IMG/VR virus record: IMGVR_UViG_3300032282_001765
Coordinates: 1-41,123 of that record
Source: a virus
Length of the DNA: 41,123 nt
Strand: one strand, 5' to 3'
Part shown: piece after piece, positions 23,829-32,701 of the stretch
Position numbering within the stretch: position 1 is the first letter of the stretch
Layout of the letters: each line of letters opens with the position of its first letter
The notes under the pieces: generated by a model
Told to the model about the DNA's origin: nothing
Databases searched by the model: none
What the model saw: the letters and a program-made list of their open reading frames with translations, nothing else
Program-made: the position numbers and the translations under genes

Positions 23829-24667
23829 TATGCAATTCCTCCAGCTCTATGTGATGCTACTGATAAGTACTCTAAAGCACCTTTACTATCGGGTGGTAAT
23901 TCTTTTGGGTCATGCGATTGCTTATGCTCACGAACAGTTTGAAGTAGCTCATCTAAAACCTTAGAACCGCTGTCACTGCTACCATTACCAAGCGCTGATA
24001 CTACGTCAGCAGGAATAACAAACTCACCGTTAGCAAGCATAGCAGGAACGCCGTCTGATGTTCCATCACCATCGCCTTGTACATAACGATGTTGTATTCC
24101 ACCCTCGCTATAGAATTCAGGATTATGTTCAATCTCACCACCTTCAGCATATGTTTCTGCTTTAACTGCAGGCATCGTAGAACTTAATTGTTCAAAATGT
24201 GGACCTACGTGGTGGAAAAGATCAATAGGGGAAAATGAGTAACCTTGAGAAATTTGATGTTGGAAGGATAAAGGTCCGCCTTTAGCGTACCCTTCGATTA
24301 GACCACCTTGTGCTACATAAGATAAAGGACCCGATGCAGAATTAGTTAATTGAGGTGTTACATTAATACCTGTGCCTAAATTAATTGCGCCTGAACTACC
24401 TTGAGTTATTTGTGGGGTTAAACTAGATTGGAAGAAACCACCGTTCCCACCACTTCCACCGCCGCCTGAACCGCCACCACCACCACCACCACTACCTCCA
24501 CCAGGAGCACCCGTTGGGGTATCTCCGAATAGTTGGTTACCTAAAGATAGGGCTCCGTTAGCAACGCCAAGACCTGCGGCAATACCGCTTAATCCTCCCA
24601 TTGCTGCAACGCCGCTACCTATAGCACCAGCTACACTAGCTACTGCACTACTTACAAGTCCTGACAT
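23828..24667 (-). CDS. Glycine-rich virion protein with DGVPAMLxxGEFVIP motif, 279 aa
   Basis: The N-terminal third is hydrophobic and Gly/Ala-rich (SAVASVAGAIGSGVAAMGG) followed by a long Gly/Ser run. Several GG boxes occur (YAKGGPL, YAEGGEI, YSEGGIQ). The C-terminal DGVPAMLANGEFVIPADVVS is a motif widely seen in tail and ejection proteins (PAMLTPGEFV type). It is probably a membrane-interacting ejection or structural protein. It overlaps the cupin-SET gene by 16 bp. Confidence 0.7.
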   Translation of the reverse strand: MSGLVSSAVASVAGAIGSGVAAMGGLSGIAAGLGVANGALSLGNQLFGDTPTGAPGGGSGGGGGGGSGGGGSGGNGGFFQSSLTPQITQGSSGAINLGTGINVTPQLTNSASGPLSYVAQGGLIEGYAKGGPLSFQHQISQGYSFSPIDLFHHVGPHFEQLSSTMPAVKAETYAEGGEIEHNPEFYSEGGIQHRYVQGDGDGTSDGVPAMLANGEFVIPADVVSALGNGSSDSGSKVLDELLQTVREHKQSHDPKELPPDSKGALEYLSVASHRAGGIA

Positions 24668-25533
24668 TTATCTATCCCATCCCATAAATTATTTATTTTC
24701 ATAACTTGCCTGTAGTCTAAGGTAAGTTCTTCTCCTAATTGCCCGCCAAACATTCCGTGTATGTCCCTTGACGCTACTAAGAATGCATCACCACTAGGGT
24801 AGATGACGGCAACCGTGTTCGGTGTCTTTGAATGATTAATTAAGTATCCCGCTGGCGTTCTTTTTCCGTTCAAACGCATAGGAGCAATTAATTCATCTTT
24901 CTTTATTGCTGCGCTAGAAAACATTCCCTTGCCCTGTATGGGTGAATTACCTGGTGCTAATTTATAGTTACCGTAAGGAAATGGAATTCTATCCTCCATA
25001 TTACTTGCAGCCTCGTGGACTTGTTCTTTTGTCCATCCAGTCTGTTTGAGCATTAATTCAAAATCGTTGCGATCTTCTTCGTGCTCAGGATATTCTTTTT
25101 CTAATTTATTCTTTAAAAAATCTTTAAAGAATTGTGGTACATCAAAAATAGCTTCTTCTATTTTTTCAACATCTGTTTCTGTGGTGGCATAAATATTTTG
25201 CCAAACTACATCTTCCAACGTAAGTCCAGCTTTGCTGCCTTCTTTTGCAACAAACATAAACGGAGCTTCTAACGTAACAACTTTTCTATCATCAGCTATA
25301 ACATTAATCTTGCCTCTAAGTAGCATGTTAATGTGCTCGCCTACGTGCTCCATACCCATAAGAAGTGAGTTCTTCTCATAGTGAGCCTCTCTTATGTAGA
25401 CTCCTGGACCAAATCTGTGTATTACAGAATTGTAGGTCTGTGGGCCTTTTAATATTTCTTTTGATATCTCATGTCTACCTTCTACGGTAGTTAAATCATA
25501 CTGCTTCTGTTGTTCTGTAACATTAGTCGTCAT
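24652..25533 (-). CDS. Cupin-SET domain fusion, putative protein lysine methyltransferase, 293 aa
   Basis: Two parts. Residues about 35-125 look like a cupin: PGVYIREAHYEKNSLLMGM, GEHINMLLRGKINV, EAPFMFVAKEGSKAGL. Residues about 185-280 carry SET hallmarks: GKGMF (201-205), NHSKTPN (233-239) and GEELTLDY near 270, corresponding to the SAM-binding GxG, RxxNHxxxPN and ELTxDY motifs. No pre- or post-SET cysteines were seen. It follows a conserved GCATTAGT element and is the first gene after it, ahead of the ejection proteins. A virion or Lys-rich protein could be the substrate, but this is inference. Confidence 0.85.
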   Translation of the reverse strand: MTTNVTEQQKQYDLTTVEGRHEISKEILKGPQTYNSVIHRFGPGVYIREAHYEKNSLLMGMEHVGEHINMLLRGKINVIADDRKVVTLEAPFMFVAKEGSKAGLTLEDVVWQNIYATTETDVEKIEEAIFDVPQFFKDFLKNKLEKEYPEHEEDRNDFELMLKQTGWTKEQVHEAASNMEDRIPFPYGNYKLAPGNSPIQGKGMFSSAAIKKDELIAPMRLNGKRTPAGYLINHSKTPNTVAVIYPSGDAFLVASRDIHGMFGGQLGEELTLDYRQVMKINNLWDGIDKCQDL

Positions 25534-25559
25534 TAGCGTTTACCTAGTATACTCTATGT

Positions 25560-25577
25560 ATACTAATGCAAATTATG
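25560..25577 (-). promoter_or_regulatory. Conserved GCATTAGT element, copy 5
   Basis: Reading leftward, CATAAT (25577-25572) runs into TTGCATTAGTATA (about 25571-25559) and then ACATAGAG. The cupin-SET gene starts 26 bp after it. No good -35 lies 17 bp upstream. Confidence 0.65.
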
Positions 25578-25592
25578 TCTAATTTACGCCCA

Positions 25593-25853
25593 TTATTTGT
25601 TAGGTTTTCCGTTAATAATTAACACAAACTGATGAGCCCAATCCTGCCAAGTATTGTATAATTCAGGGTTTGGGACCATATAGCTTGCAAAAGACGGTAA
25701 TTCAGAAATGTCCCTAGCTGTATTTATCCAATTAACCTCATCAGAATAAGGTATTGGTTCTTGTCCGTAGTACATCACAAGGTTACCATTAAAGTTTTCC
25801 CATGTTGTGTACTCAGGTAAGAATGGGAATACTGACTGTGCTAAGTTAGCCAT
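25593..25853 (-). CDS. Hypothetical virion-associated protein, 86 aa
   Basis: An 86-aa protein with many Trp and Tyr residues (PFLPEYTTWENFNGNLVMYY, then ELYNTWQDWAHQFVLIING). ATG overlaps the stop of the tail protein gene (TAATG). There is no membrane segment. The family is not recognised, though its position between the large tail protein and the cupin-SET promoter element suggests a tail or connector accessory. Confidence 0.6.
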   Translation of the reverse strand: MANLAQSVFPFLPEYTTWENFNGNLVMYYGQEPIPYSDEVNWINTARDISELPSFASYMVPNPELYNTWQDWAHQFVLIINGKPNK

Positions 25854-28564
25854 TACGGACGCTCGTCACCGTACTCTGCGGTAATAAGTAAACGTCCCAT
25901 TTCATAATTACCACTAAGTTCATTAGACTCAAATTGTAGTCTGACCTCACGATGTTCAATCCTTAGATCTATTTTTTCTGTGTTCTCATTAAATGTGAAT
26001 GGCCCTGAGTTCTCTATCGGCCCACGTGCAAACTTACGACCATAGATAGTCATATTAATATTGCCCGATTGTACAAAGTCTGGCTCAAGCCTACGTAAGT
26101 GCATACGTCTATTGACACCAACGGCCGTATCCTCAGAAGGTGTTCCCCCAACCCAGCTAATGTCGCAGGTTGTGAATGATGAGTAGATTGCATCCTCTTG
26201 AGTAAGAGATACTTTATTTAATCCTATTTCGTGTTGCCAAATTGGGAAACCACCAGAGATGATATAAACCACGGTGCCCGCAGTTAAAATAGCAGGGAAT
26301 ACTGTTGATGTATTCACAAGAGTGTACCCAATTAAGCTAGTGTCTGTGTTTGTAATATATGGTGTTGTTGAGGCAGACATGGTTTGAGATGCAAAAGTTC
26401 CGCCAACAGAAACTACCCAAGAATTAACTGAACCACTAACAATTCTACCTAAAGAAGTTCCGTCAGCAGCCACAACATTCATACCTACTAGCAATGCAGG
26501 GGATCCTGTGGTAGTTAACGCAGTGCCTGCGCACGAAGCGGAAGTAAGAGATATAGATGAGTAAGTACGTACGTAACTGCTAGAACTAATTAAGTACTTA
26601 GTTGCCGTAGGATCAAGATTACTTAGTGTTACGTATTGCCCTGGGGAGAACTTAGCTGTTTGATCTCCAGCCACATAAAATTGAGATGTCGTTGCGGCGG
26701 GCGATATGGACGCTGACATTGTTTGTGATGCGTAAGTGCCACCGATAGTTACAACCCAAGAATTACCTGATCCACTAGAAATGGTTCCTAAAGAGGTTCC
26801 GGTACTTGATAAAATGGTCATACCTATTATGAGTGTTGGGAATCCTGTGGTAGTGAGCGTTGTTCCCGAGCATGATGCTGTAATAGAAACCGTAGTAATG
26901 GTTGAAGTTGAGAATCCGTAAGAAGAGGTTAAGTTCCAATCAGCCCACACAGGTGTTGGGAATACTTCGGTTGTGTATCCACTTGATCTTTGAGCACCCT
27001 CGGCCTGTCCTGCGTCATACCAAATCTTATCTTTTACATTATATATAATTGCGTCAGTACACTCTGATGCGCCACCACGAGGGTAGAAGAACCAAATTTC
27101 ATTATACCTAGGAACCTTAGTTGCCCATACTTTTTGGCGTTGTGAATAATTTAGATTATCAAACAGCCAATTAACGTTTTTGTCATTTGGTAATACGTTA
27201 ACTTGACCATTGTAAACATAGAATCTATCTACTCCCATCCAGAAATATAGACCGTCCATTTCAACAACGGCGTTAGATGACATGATAGAGATTTGACTTG
27301 AGATAATGTCATACTGCCAATATGTAGGAGGATTGTTGACAAAAGACACACGAATTAAACTGTCTGTTGCCCAAAATAATCCTGAGGGTGAAGAAGTACC
27401 ACCACGTACGGGCATACCTTTTACAATTTTACCTGTGGCAACGTTAACCTGATTAGCTAACGCACCATTCCAATCAGCTAAGTTTTGATTTGCGTAAACA
27501 GAGCTAACGTTATTATTAGCAATAAATCCGTTTGATCCATACACAAACACAAACGGGTGAAGCACGCAAACACCACCATCAACAGTAATAGGCCTATAGG
27601 TAGGGGCCGTTCCTGATGTGTCAGCTAGTCCTGTAAATGTCCATTCGTTATATGCATTAGGAACAGTAGATCCAATAAATACTTGAGAAGTTACACCACT
27701 ATCAATGTTAGATAAGTTTTGTCCTGGGTGAGCTACTAAATTTAAAATACCACCAAGAGGAGCGTACTGAAAATCAAACTGCCAAAGTAAGTTTGCGTTT
27801 GCTGTAAAATTAGTATTATCTAAGTATGCAGTATTAATAACTGTACCCGCTGGTACAACCGGAGTAAACGTAACAGTAGTTGTTGGTGTTGTGAATGAGG
27901 ATGATGCTACGGTGTATATCGTTGGATTAGTAGATTGCTGTGTTGATACGGTGCCTGTTCCAAGACCTGACGTAGTACCGATCGCCGATGTAAATGTATT
28001 TCCTACTGCGTACGTAACACTTGATGTTCCAGCTATAGTATTCCATTGTGCGTTTGTGGTCGTACCTAAAGATAGGATTGTGTATCTTGTACCTAAGGTC
28101 AGTGCAGTTACGTTTACAGTTAATGTAAATACAATCTTAGTGCCTGCTGTGAATGTGCTGACTAAACTAGTAGACGGTGTTGAAATTGCAAATGTGTTAG
28201 TAGTATTACTGGCTGGTGTAAATGGCGCGTAACCTACATTAAACTTAGCAGGGTAAGGTCCACTACCTACACCTAATGATTGACCTGTTGTAAATACATC
28301 AACGCCCGTTGAGTTACCGCCAAAAATATAATTAACGCCATTGTAGGCGTTCATGGTCATACCACGAATAATACCGTTGAATGTTGATGATATTTGATTG
28401 TACCCTCCCATTTTCTTTGGGGTACCACGTTGGAATCTACACCAAACACCATCACTGTACTCACGAGCCTCAAACATAGTACCATCACGTTTAATCCCTG
28501 GCTGAACGCCTAGGGTATAAATTTGACTGTACTGCGGGTTTGCTTGTTGGACTTCACCCACCAT
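25853..28564 (-). CDS. Tail accessory / DNA-stabilisation protein (P22 gp10-like), 903 aa
   Basis: A long beta-rich protein. Early residues (GIKRDGTMFEAREYSDGVWC then KKMGGYNQI) and blade-like segments (VFVYGSNGFIANNN, SGLFWATDSLIRVSF, DGLYFWMGVDRFYVYNG, KVPRYNEIWFFYPRGG) recall beta-propeller tail proteins such as P22 gp10. A duplicated, about 65-residue Ser/Thr-rich insert is present. The ATG at 28564, one base after the previous stop, is more likely than the GTG at 28591, which would overlap. It probably belongs to the tail hub or plug. Family assignment is by appearance only. Confidence 0.7.
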   Translation of the reverse strand: MVGEVQQANPQYSQIYTLGVQPGIKRDGTMFEAREYSDGVWCRFQRGTPKKMGGYNQISSTFNGIIRGMTMNAYNGVNYIFGGNSTGVDVFTTGQSLGVGSGPYPAKFNVGYAPFTPASNTTNTFAISTPSTSLVSTFTAGTKIVFTLTVNVTALTLGTRYTILSLGTTTNAQWNTIAGTSSVTYAVGNTFTSAIGTTSGLGTGTVSTQQSTNPTIYTVASSSFTTPTTTVTFTPVVPAGTVINTAYLDNTNFTANANLLWQFDFQYAPLGGILNLVAHPGQNLSNIDSGVTSQVFIGSTVPNAYNEWTFTGLADTSGTAPTYRPITVDGGVCVLHPFVFVYGSNGFIANNNVSSVYANQNLADWNGALANQVNVATGKIVKGMPVRGGTSSPSGLFWATDSLIRVSFVNNPPTYWQYDIISSQISIMSSNAVVEMDGLYFWMGVDRFYVYNGQVNVLPNDKNVNWLFDNLNYSQRQKVWATKVPRYNEIWFFYPRGGASECTDAIIYNVKDKIWYDAGQAEGAQRSSGYTTEVFPTPVWADWNLTSSYGFSTSTITTVSITASCSGTTLTTTGFPTLIIGMTILSSTGTSLGTISSGSGNSWVVTIGGTYASQTMSASISPAATTSQFYVAGDQTAKFSPGQYVTLSNLDPTATKYLISSSSYVRTYSSISLTSASCAGTALTTTGSPALLVGMNVVAADGTSLGRIVSGSVNSWVVSVGGTFASQTMSASTTPYITNTDTSLIGYTLVNTSTVFPAILTAGTVVYIISGGFPIWQHEIGLNKVSLTQEDAIYSSFTTCDISWVGGTPSEDTAVGVNRRMHLRRLEPDFVQSGNINMTIYGRKFARGPIENSGPFTFNENTEKIDLRIEHREVRLQFESNELSGNYEMGRLLITAEYGDERP

Positions 28565-28565
28565 G

Positions 28566-29837
28566 TTAGAACGTTCCGCCTGTGATACCACCTGTCGCTG
28601 TAAATGCTGCCGCTGTTGTTATTTGAAGAGCTGACGTATTAGTGCCGTCTAGTGTCATCATGTTTGTACTATTAGCAGATAGTCCTAGTTTACTTGTACC
28701 TACTAAGTACATACCTGAGTGAATATCAGTTGTAAATGAGAAACCTGGGAGTGATACTGTTCCAGGAAGCGCTTGGAATGTTGATGTGGTTGATTGTGTA
28801 ATTGAATACATTTGACCAGCATCAACCACAATAGTTACCACGCTATTTGCGGCGAGTGTTACTGTTGTTCCTGCTCCAGAGAATCCTGAGATACCAAAAA
28901 TAATACTGTACGCTGATGAGGATGACTGATTAATAAGAACATATAATTGTGTAATATTAGGAAGAGTAACTGTTAAGTTAGTTGTTCTTGTTCCTGATAA
29001 TGCTACGTACGTTTGAATAATTGGAGCGTTAGATACTAGACTTAATGAACTACCTGAAATGGAGTCCATGTCATATGTAGCAGAAGAGAACGTTACATTA
29101 TTTGGTGCTGTCCAACCCACGGTAAAGAATCTGTTTGCCCCAGAATCAAATAATATAATACCTGAGTCGCCTGGGTTTGTTGTTATACTTGAAACACCAT
29201 TAAGTAATGCAGGGCTTGTTGTTTGAATAGTAAGCGTACCCGTACCCGCATTTCTAAAGCTAATAAACCAACCTGATGATAAAGAAGATCCTGCAGGAAG
29301 TGTGTAAGTACCCGAACCGCCAGTCCACACAAATGTTGCTGCTCGGCTTGTGTCTGTGATAGAAGGAGCTGATGAAACCTGAACAATGTTACCCGTGACT
29401 GCTAGTTTGCCAGCGATCGTTGTAAGACCGTAGCTCATGAGTGACGCAGCGTCAGCGGATGATGTGCCAGCACCAAACGTTACATTTTCCCAAATACCAG
29501 CGGATGATGTATTATTAGATAGGTAAAAATAAATTGAAGTACCCGCAGTAACAGTTACACCTGCGCCACCTGAGAAGTTAGTAACCGTGAATGAAGCAGC
29601 ACCTAAGTTTCTAATAAGTACGTCAGTACCTACGGAGCCTTGATTAGCCTCAGGTAGAGCAATAGAAAGACCTGCGGTTGATGGAGTGCAATCCATAATA
29701 CGGGCCGCAGGTACTTGCGTTGGGTTAACAACAGCAGGCCAATAGAGCATTTGATTAGTAGAGAAATCTAAGGCGTAGTACGAAACGTCCGTTGGTTCAA
29801 CAACGGTTCCAGTAAATGGTGAGGTAAATGTAGGCAT
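28566..29837 (-). CDS. Tail protein, Ser/Thr/Gly-rich beta structure, 423 aa
   Basis: A beta-rich protein with many short Ser/Thr/Gly strands (FTVTNFSGGAGVTVTAGTSI, TLTIQTTSPALLNG) typical of tail appendages. The N-terminus (PTFTSPFTGTVVEPTDVSYY) and the C-terminal GG-rich end are not domain-diagnostic. It lies between the connector genes and the large tail protein, so a tail fibre or tail-tip role is likely. The next gene starts just after its stop. Confidence 0.65.
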   Translation of the reverse strand: MPTFTSPFTGTVVEPTDVSYYALDFSTNQMLYWPAVVNPTQVPAARIMDCTPSTAGLSIALPEANQGSVGTDVLIRNLGAASFTVTNFSGGAGVTVTAGTSIYFYLSNNTSSAGIWENVTFGAGTSSADAASLMSYGLTTIAGKLAVTGNIVQVSSAPSITDTSRAATFVWTGGSGTYTLPAGSSLSSGWFISFRNAGTGTLTIQTTSPALLNGVSSITTNPGDSGIILFDSGANRFFTVGWTAPNNVTFSSATYDMDSISGSSLSLVSNAPIIQTYVALSGTRTTNLTVTLPNITQLYVLINQSSSSAYSIIFGISGFSGAGTTVTLAANSVVTIVVDAGQMYSITQSTTSTFQALPGTVSLPGFSFTTDIHSGMYLVGTSKLGLSANSTNMMTLDGTNTSALQITTAAAFTATGGITGGTF

Positions 29838-29840
29838 AGA

Positions 29841-30461
29841 TTAAGGTTCCTGAATGGTTGTGTTGCGATCCATACGACGTGAATCGTCTTCTTTTTTGAG
29901 TGCAGATAATGAATCAGTGTAGTATTGTTTCCACACAGGTAATTTATCAAGCGCTTTTAAGTAGCCTTGTGCTTGAAGTAAAGTACCAAATAGCATGGCT
30001 TGTGGGCACTCACGTGTGAATAGGTTTTGTTGATTCGTAGTATCTAACGGTTGAATCAAACTGTAGTAAGTAATTTCTACAGGGTAGGCCGCGTCAGGTG
30101 CTGGGGCAATTGCCCAATTGTTGTAGTCATACTCACCATAGTAAAGTGGTGTACTTGCTGTAGACTCAGATTGGTACTGCGCAATGTAGTCTTGTGATCT
30201 AATAAGCATAGGCTTGCCATTTGTCTTAATAGATACTGTCTTACGCCACCTAGCAGGTTTTTGAAGTACAACCTGATTCTGAGCTAGTGTTGTTTCTACA
30301 ACAGTTAATTGTAAGTATGTTTTTAGTTCTGCAGCGATCGCAGACTCTGCTAATCCAATTAATGAAGGGATTTGAGCGACAAAACCATCGTCATCTCTTT
30401 CCATATAATTAATAACATCTTGGACTAGGTTATCGTAAGTTTGTTGGTATGCGCCTGTCAT
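29841..30461 (-). CDS. Head-tail adaptor / tail tubular-like protein, 206 aa
   Basis: Helical N-terminus (YDNLVQDVINYMERDDDGF, IPSLIGLAESAIAAELKTYL) followed by a beta segment (ARWRKTVSIKTNGKPMLI) and helical end. The helix-strand-helix architecture matches podovirus adaptor or T7 gp11-like tubular proteins that join portal and tail. Length near 200 aa fits. ATG overlaps the stop of the upstream gp4-like gene (TAATG). Confidence 0.7.
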   Translation of the reverse strand: MTGAYQQTYDNLVQDVINYMERDDDGFVAQIPSLIGLAESAIAAELKTYLQLTVVETTLAQNQVVLQKPARWRKTVSIKTNGKPMLIRSQDYIAQYQSESTASTPLYYGEYDYNNWAIAPAPDAAYPVEITYYSLIQPLDTTNQQNLFTRECPQAMLFGTLLQAQGYLKALDKLPVWKQYYTDSLSALKKEDDSRRMDRNTTIQEP

Positions 30462-31531
30462 TATCTAGTGTAGTACGAATAGTTAGGTTGGAAATAGATA
30501 GGAGAATTGTCTCTGTCTTCTTCTTCTGCTTGTGTTCGTAAATCAAGTGCCATAGATTGTAAGTACGTAACTCTGTTTAAATCAATATTAGGTAATTGCA
30601 TTGCAAGTTTATGTGATAGTGCTGATTGAATATAAGATATCCAACGATTAGGTAAGTAGAGCTCATTTGTTAATGAACCAACATCGGGCATTTCTTTTTC
30701 AATGATGAGTTGGAACATTTGGAAATTGTTATTAGGCACGGGCCATAAGTACATAGAAGGATCAATCGTACGATCAAACCAGTACTGTAATGATCTGCCA
30801 CTTGGGAATTGTTTATTTGGTAAGCTCCAGTAATCATCACGATTTAAACGAGCTAATGGAATAACTTGTTGACTCTGATAAAAACCAACGTATCTTACTG
30901 AGAATGTTGTTGCAACAGTCTCTCTAAATCTCCAGTAGTAATATGCTTGTGTCTTATTGATAGAAACATAGTACCACTCTTTATCAGCTAGTGTTAAAGT
31001 AGGTAATGTTTCAATCACATCCCAGTTTGTGCCATCATTACTTGCTTCTAATACAAAGTTGTATGTAACAGAACCTGATGGAGCATAAGCATTAAAGCCT
31101 GCATAAAACACTCTTGTTTGATCTGCGTATGAAGCGCCAAAATAGTTTTCTGAAATTGTAGATGTACCAAAGTCTGCTAAATCAAGCGCTTGGTCTGTTA
31201 CAATTTGAGAATCTGAATTATCAGTAGGAAGTGATGCTGAGAAACTAGGATTAATTAAATAAACCCAATTGGCTTCCCTAACATCAATAGTGCCGTTTGG
31301 CATTGATACAAATTGTTGAGCGGTTTGCGCACCTAAAAGTTTATTTTCAAGAAGCCATAAATTCACTCCACGGTTGGAGAGATTTTGAAGAACATAAAAT
31401 AAGGCTTGCTTACCTGCATTAACATATTCAGGAGTTATTTCTTCTGCTGCTTTTCCCGCGTCACGGTAAGCATAAGAAATAAGCTGATCTACATTAATTT
31501 TGGTTTGATTAGTAGTTCCTGAATAAGCCAA
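30461..31531 (-). CDS. P22 gp4-like connector with F5/8C-like insert, 356 aa
   Basis: The N-terminal helical part (VDQLISYAYRDAGKAAEEIT, VNAGKQALFYVLQNLSNRG) and EANWVYL resemble the P22 gp4-type head-to-tail protein. Residues about 145-215 (VTYNFVLEASNDGTNWDVIE, EWYYVSINKTQAYYYWRFRE) look like an F5/8 type C (discoidin) domain, a carbohydrate-binding fold. C-terminal residues return to helical (RNEL-like, YIQSALSHKLAMQLPN). The insert is unusual in a connector. It follows the small basic gene at 31534 by 2 bp. Confidence 0.7.
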   Translation of the reverse strand: MAYSGTTNQTKINVDQLISYAYRDAGKAAEEITPEYVNAGKQALFYVLQNLSNRGVNLWLLENKLLGAQTAQQFVSMPNGTIDVREANWVYLINPSFSASLPTDNSDSQIVTDQALDLADFGTSTISENYFGASYADQTRVFYAGFNAYAPSGSVTYNFVLEASNDGTNWDVIETLPTLTLADKEWYYVSINKTQAYYYWRFRETVATTFSVRYVGFYQSQQVIPLARLNRDDYWSLPNKQFPSGRSLQYWFDRTIDPSMYLWPVPNNNFQMFQLIIEKEMPDVGSLTNELYLPNRWISYIQSALSHKLAMQLPNIDLNRVTYLQSMALDLRTQAEEEDRDNSPIYFQPNYSYYTR

Positions 31532-31533
31532 CG

Positions 31534-31707
31534 TTATCTCCCGCGACCGGCAGCTTTACGCATAGGCTTATTAGCAAAGGATCTTCCTTTATCGGCCTTG
31601 GCAAACTCCTTACCAACTTTTTGAGGGATGCCTACTTTTTTAGCAAACTTTTCAGAATGCGCGACACCTTCCATTAAATTATGCTGCTTATTAGATACGC
31701 TAGGCAT
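31534..31707 (-). CDS. Small basic phage protein, 57 aa
   Basis: MPSVSNKQHNLMEGVAHSEK then KVGIPQKVGKEFAKADKGRS matches a short conserved phage family (pattern PSVSKxQHN, VGIPxxVGKEFxxADKG) whose function is unknown to me. It is rich in Lys and Arg. AGGAGATTAAGA is a good ribosome binding site that overlaps the end of the upstream gene. Position among virion genes suggests a virion component. Confidence 0.8.
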   Translation of the reverse strand: MPSVSNKQHNLMEGVAHSEKFAKKVGIPQKVGKEFAKADKGRSFANKPMRKAAGRGR

Positions 31708-31709
31708 TC

Positions 31710-32624
31710 TTAATCTCCTGTGTGGGAAAAGTCACCGCGATTTTTCATTGATCCTAATAAAGAATCTACTGCTTTATTATTTAAGCCACTTCTTGAGTAT
31801 TGATTATTCATTACATCATTTGAAGCGCTTGGATACGCAGGAGGTTGATTTGCATTAAACGTTGTGTTCATTGCATTAGGGTTACCAGCTTGTTGTGGTG
31901 CTATACCTTGACCCTGACCCATAGATACTAATCTATCTCTATCTGTCATTGCCCCTTGACCCATACCTGCTTTTTGCAAGCCCATTTGCATTTGTTGATG
32001 TAATTTTTGAATTACTTCAGGAGGTAGTCTCTCTTTTAATTTTTGTGCCACTGCAATAGCTTGTTGCGGATCAACTGCACCACCGTCGGCCATACCAAAA
32101 CCGCCTTGATTACCAAAACTATTATTTGCAGGATTTAAATTTGGATTCATTGGCGTCATGTTACCACCAAGTCCAGCAGGAGGAGGTGCCATATTACCAG
32201 CATTAGCAACAGGGGAAGTTAATCCACCAATTGCAAATTTTTTAGGTGTGTTCTTTGGAGCGATTGCTGCTTTGCTTGGAGCGTCGGCTTTTTTAGCGCC
32301 CGTTGCTTTGATCTTTTTAATTGTGTCGATGTCGCCTGATGATTTTTTCATCTCAATAGCGCCACCTACCTTGAATTTTTTAACAGACCCAACTTCCTTT
32401 TTAGAGCGACCACCTTTTTTTAATTTGATTTCTGTAGGTGACTTGTCGTGCTCTGCTTTGTCATGTTGCGTGAATGCTTTTTTAATGAGCGCTTTATCTT
32501 GTTTAAGATCAACATTGCCGCCTTCTTTGTATTTGCCTTTAGTCATGCCGCCGCCACATTTTTTAACTGCCGCAGACACACTGCCGCCACACTTCATTTT
32601 TGGTAGTTTTTTAAATCCGTCCAT
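31710..32624 (-). CDS. Lys- and Gly-rich virion-associated protein, 304 aa
   Basis: Very Lys-rich N-terminal half with repeated GG boxes (MKCGGSV, KEGGNV, LKKGGRSKK, KFKVGGAI, FAIGGLT), followed by a Pro/Asn/Gln/Gly-rich half (QGGFGMADGGAVDPQQA, LPPEVIQKLHQQMQMG). Basic, low-complexity composition suggests binding of DNA or a structural role, like an internal protein. The gene is downstream of a conserved GCATTAGT element. It is a reasonable but unproven substrate for the SET protein. Confidence 0.7.
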   Translation of the reverse strand: MDGFKKLPKMKCGGSVSAAVKKCGGGMTKGKYKEGGNVDLKQDKALIKKAFTQHDKAEHDKSPTEIKLKKGGRSKKEVGSVKKFKVGGAIEMKKSSGDIDTIKKIKATGAKKADAPSKAAIAPKNTPKKFAIGGLTSPVANAGNMAPPPAGLGGNMTPMNPNLNPANNSFGNQGGFGMADGGAVDPQQAIAVAQKLKERLPPEVIQKLHQQMQMGLQKAGMGQGAMTDRDRLVSMGQGQGIAPQQAGNPNAMNTTFNANQPPAYPSASNDVMNNQYSRSGLNNKAVDSLLGSMKNRGDFSHTGD

Positions 32625-32679
32625 TGTGATATTACCTCGAGGTTAAATTTGAATAGAATAGGATGATCAGTCCTTATTC

Positions 32680-32701
32680 CTACTAATGCATAAATATTAT
32701 A
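32680..32701 (-). promoter_or_regulatory. Conserved GCATTAGT element, copy 6
   Basis: Reading leftward, TATAAT (32701-32696) is followed by ATTTATGCATTAGTAGG, 57 bp before the Lys-rich gene start. TATAAT overlaps the lysozyme stop codon. Same orientation as the downstream genes. Confidence 0.6.

Noticed and set aside
26736-28232. Plus-strand frames over the large tail protein
   Set aside because: Same effect: Val/Pro/Thr-rich antisense of a beta-rich protein with no start signals.
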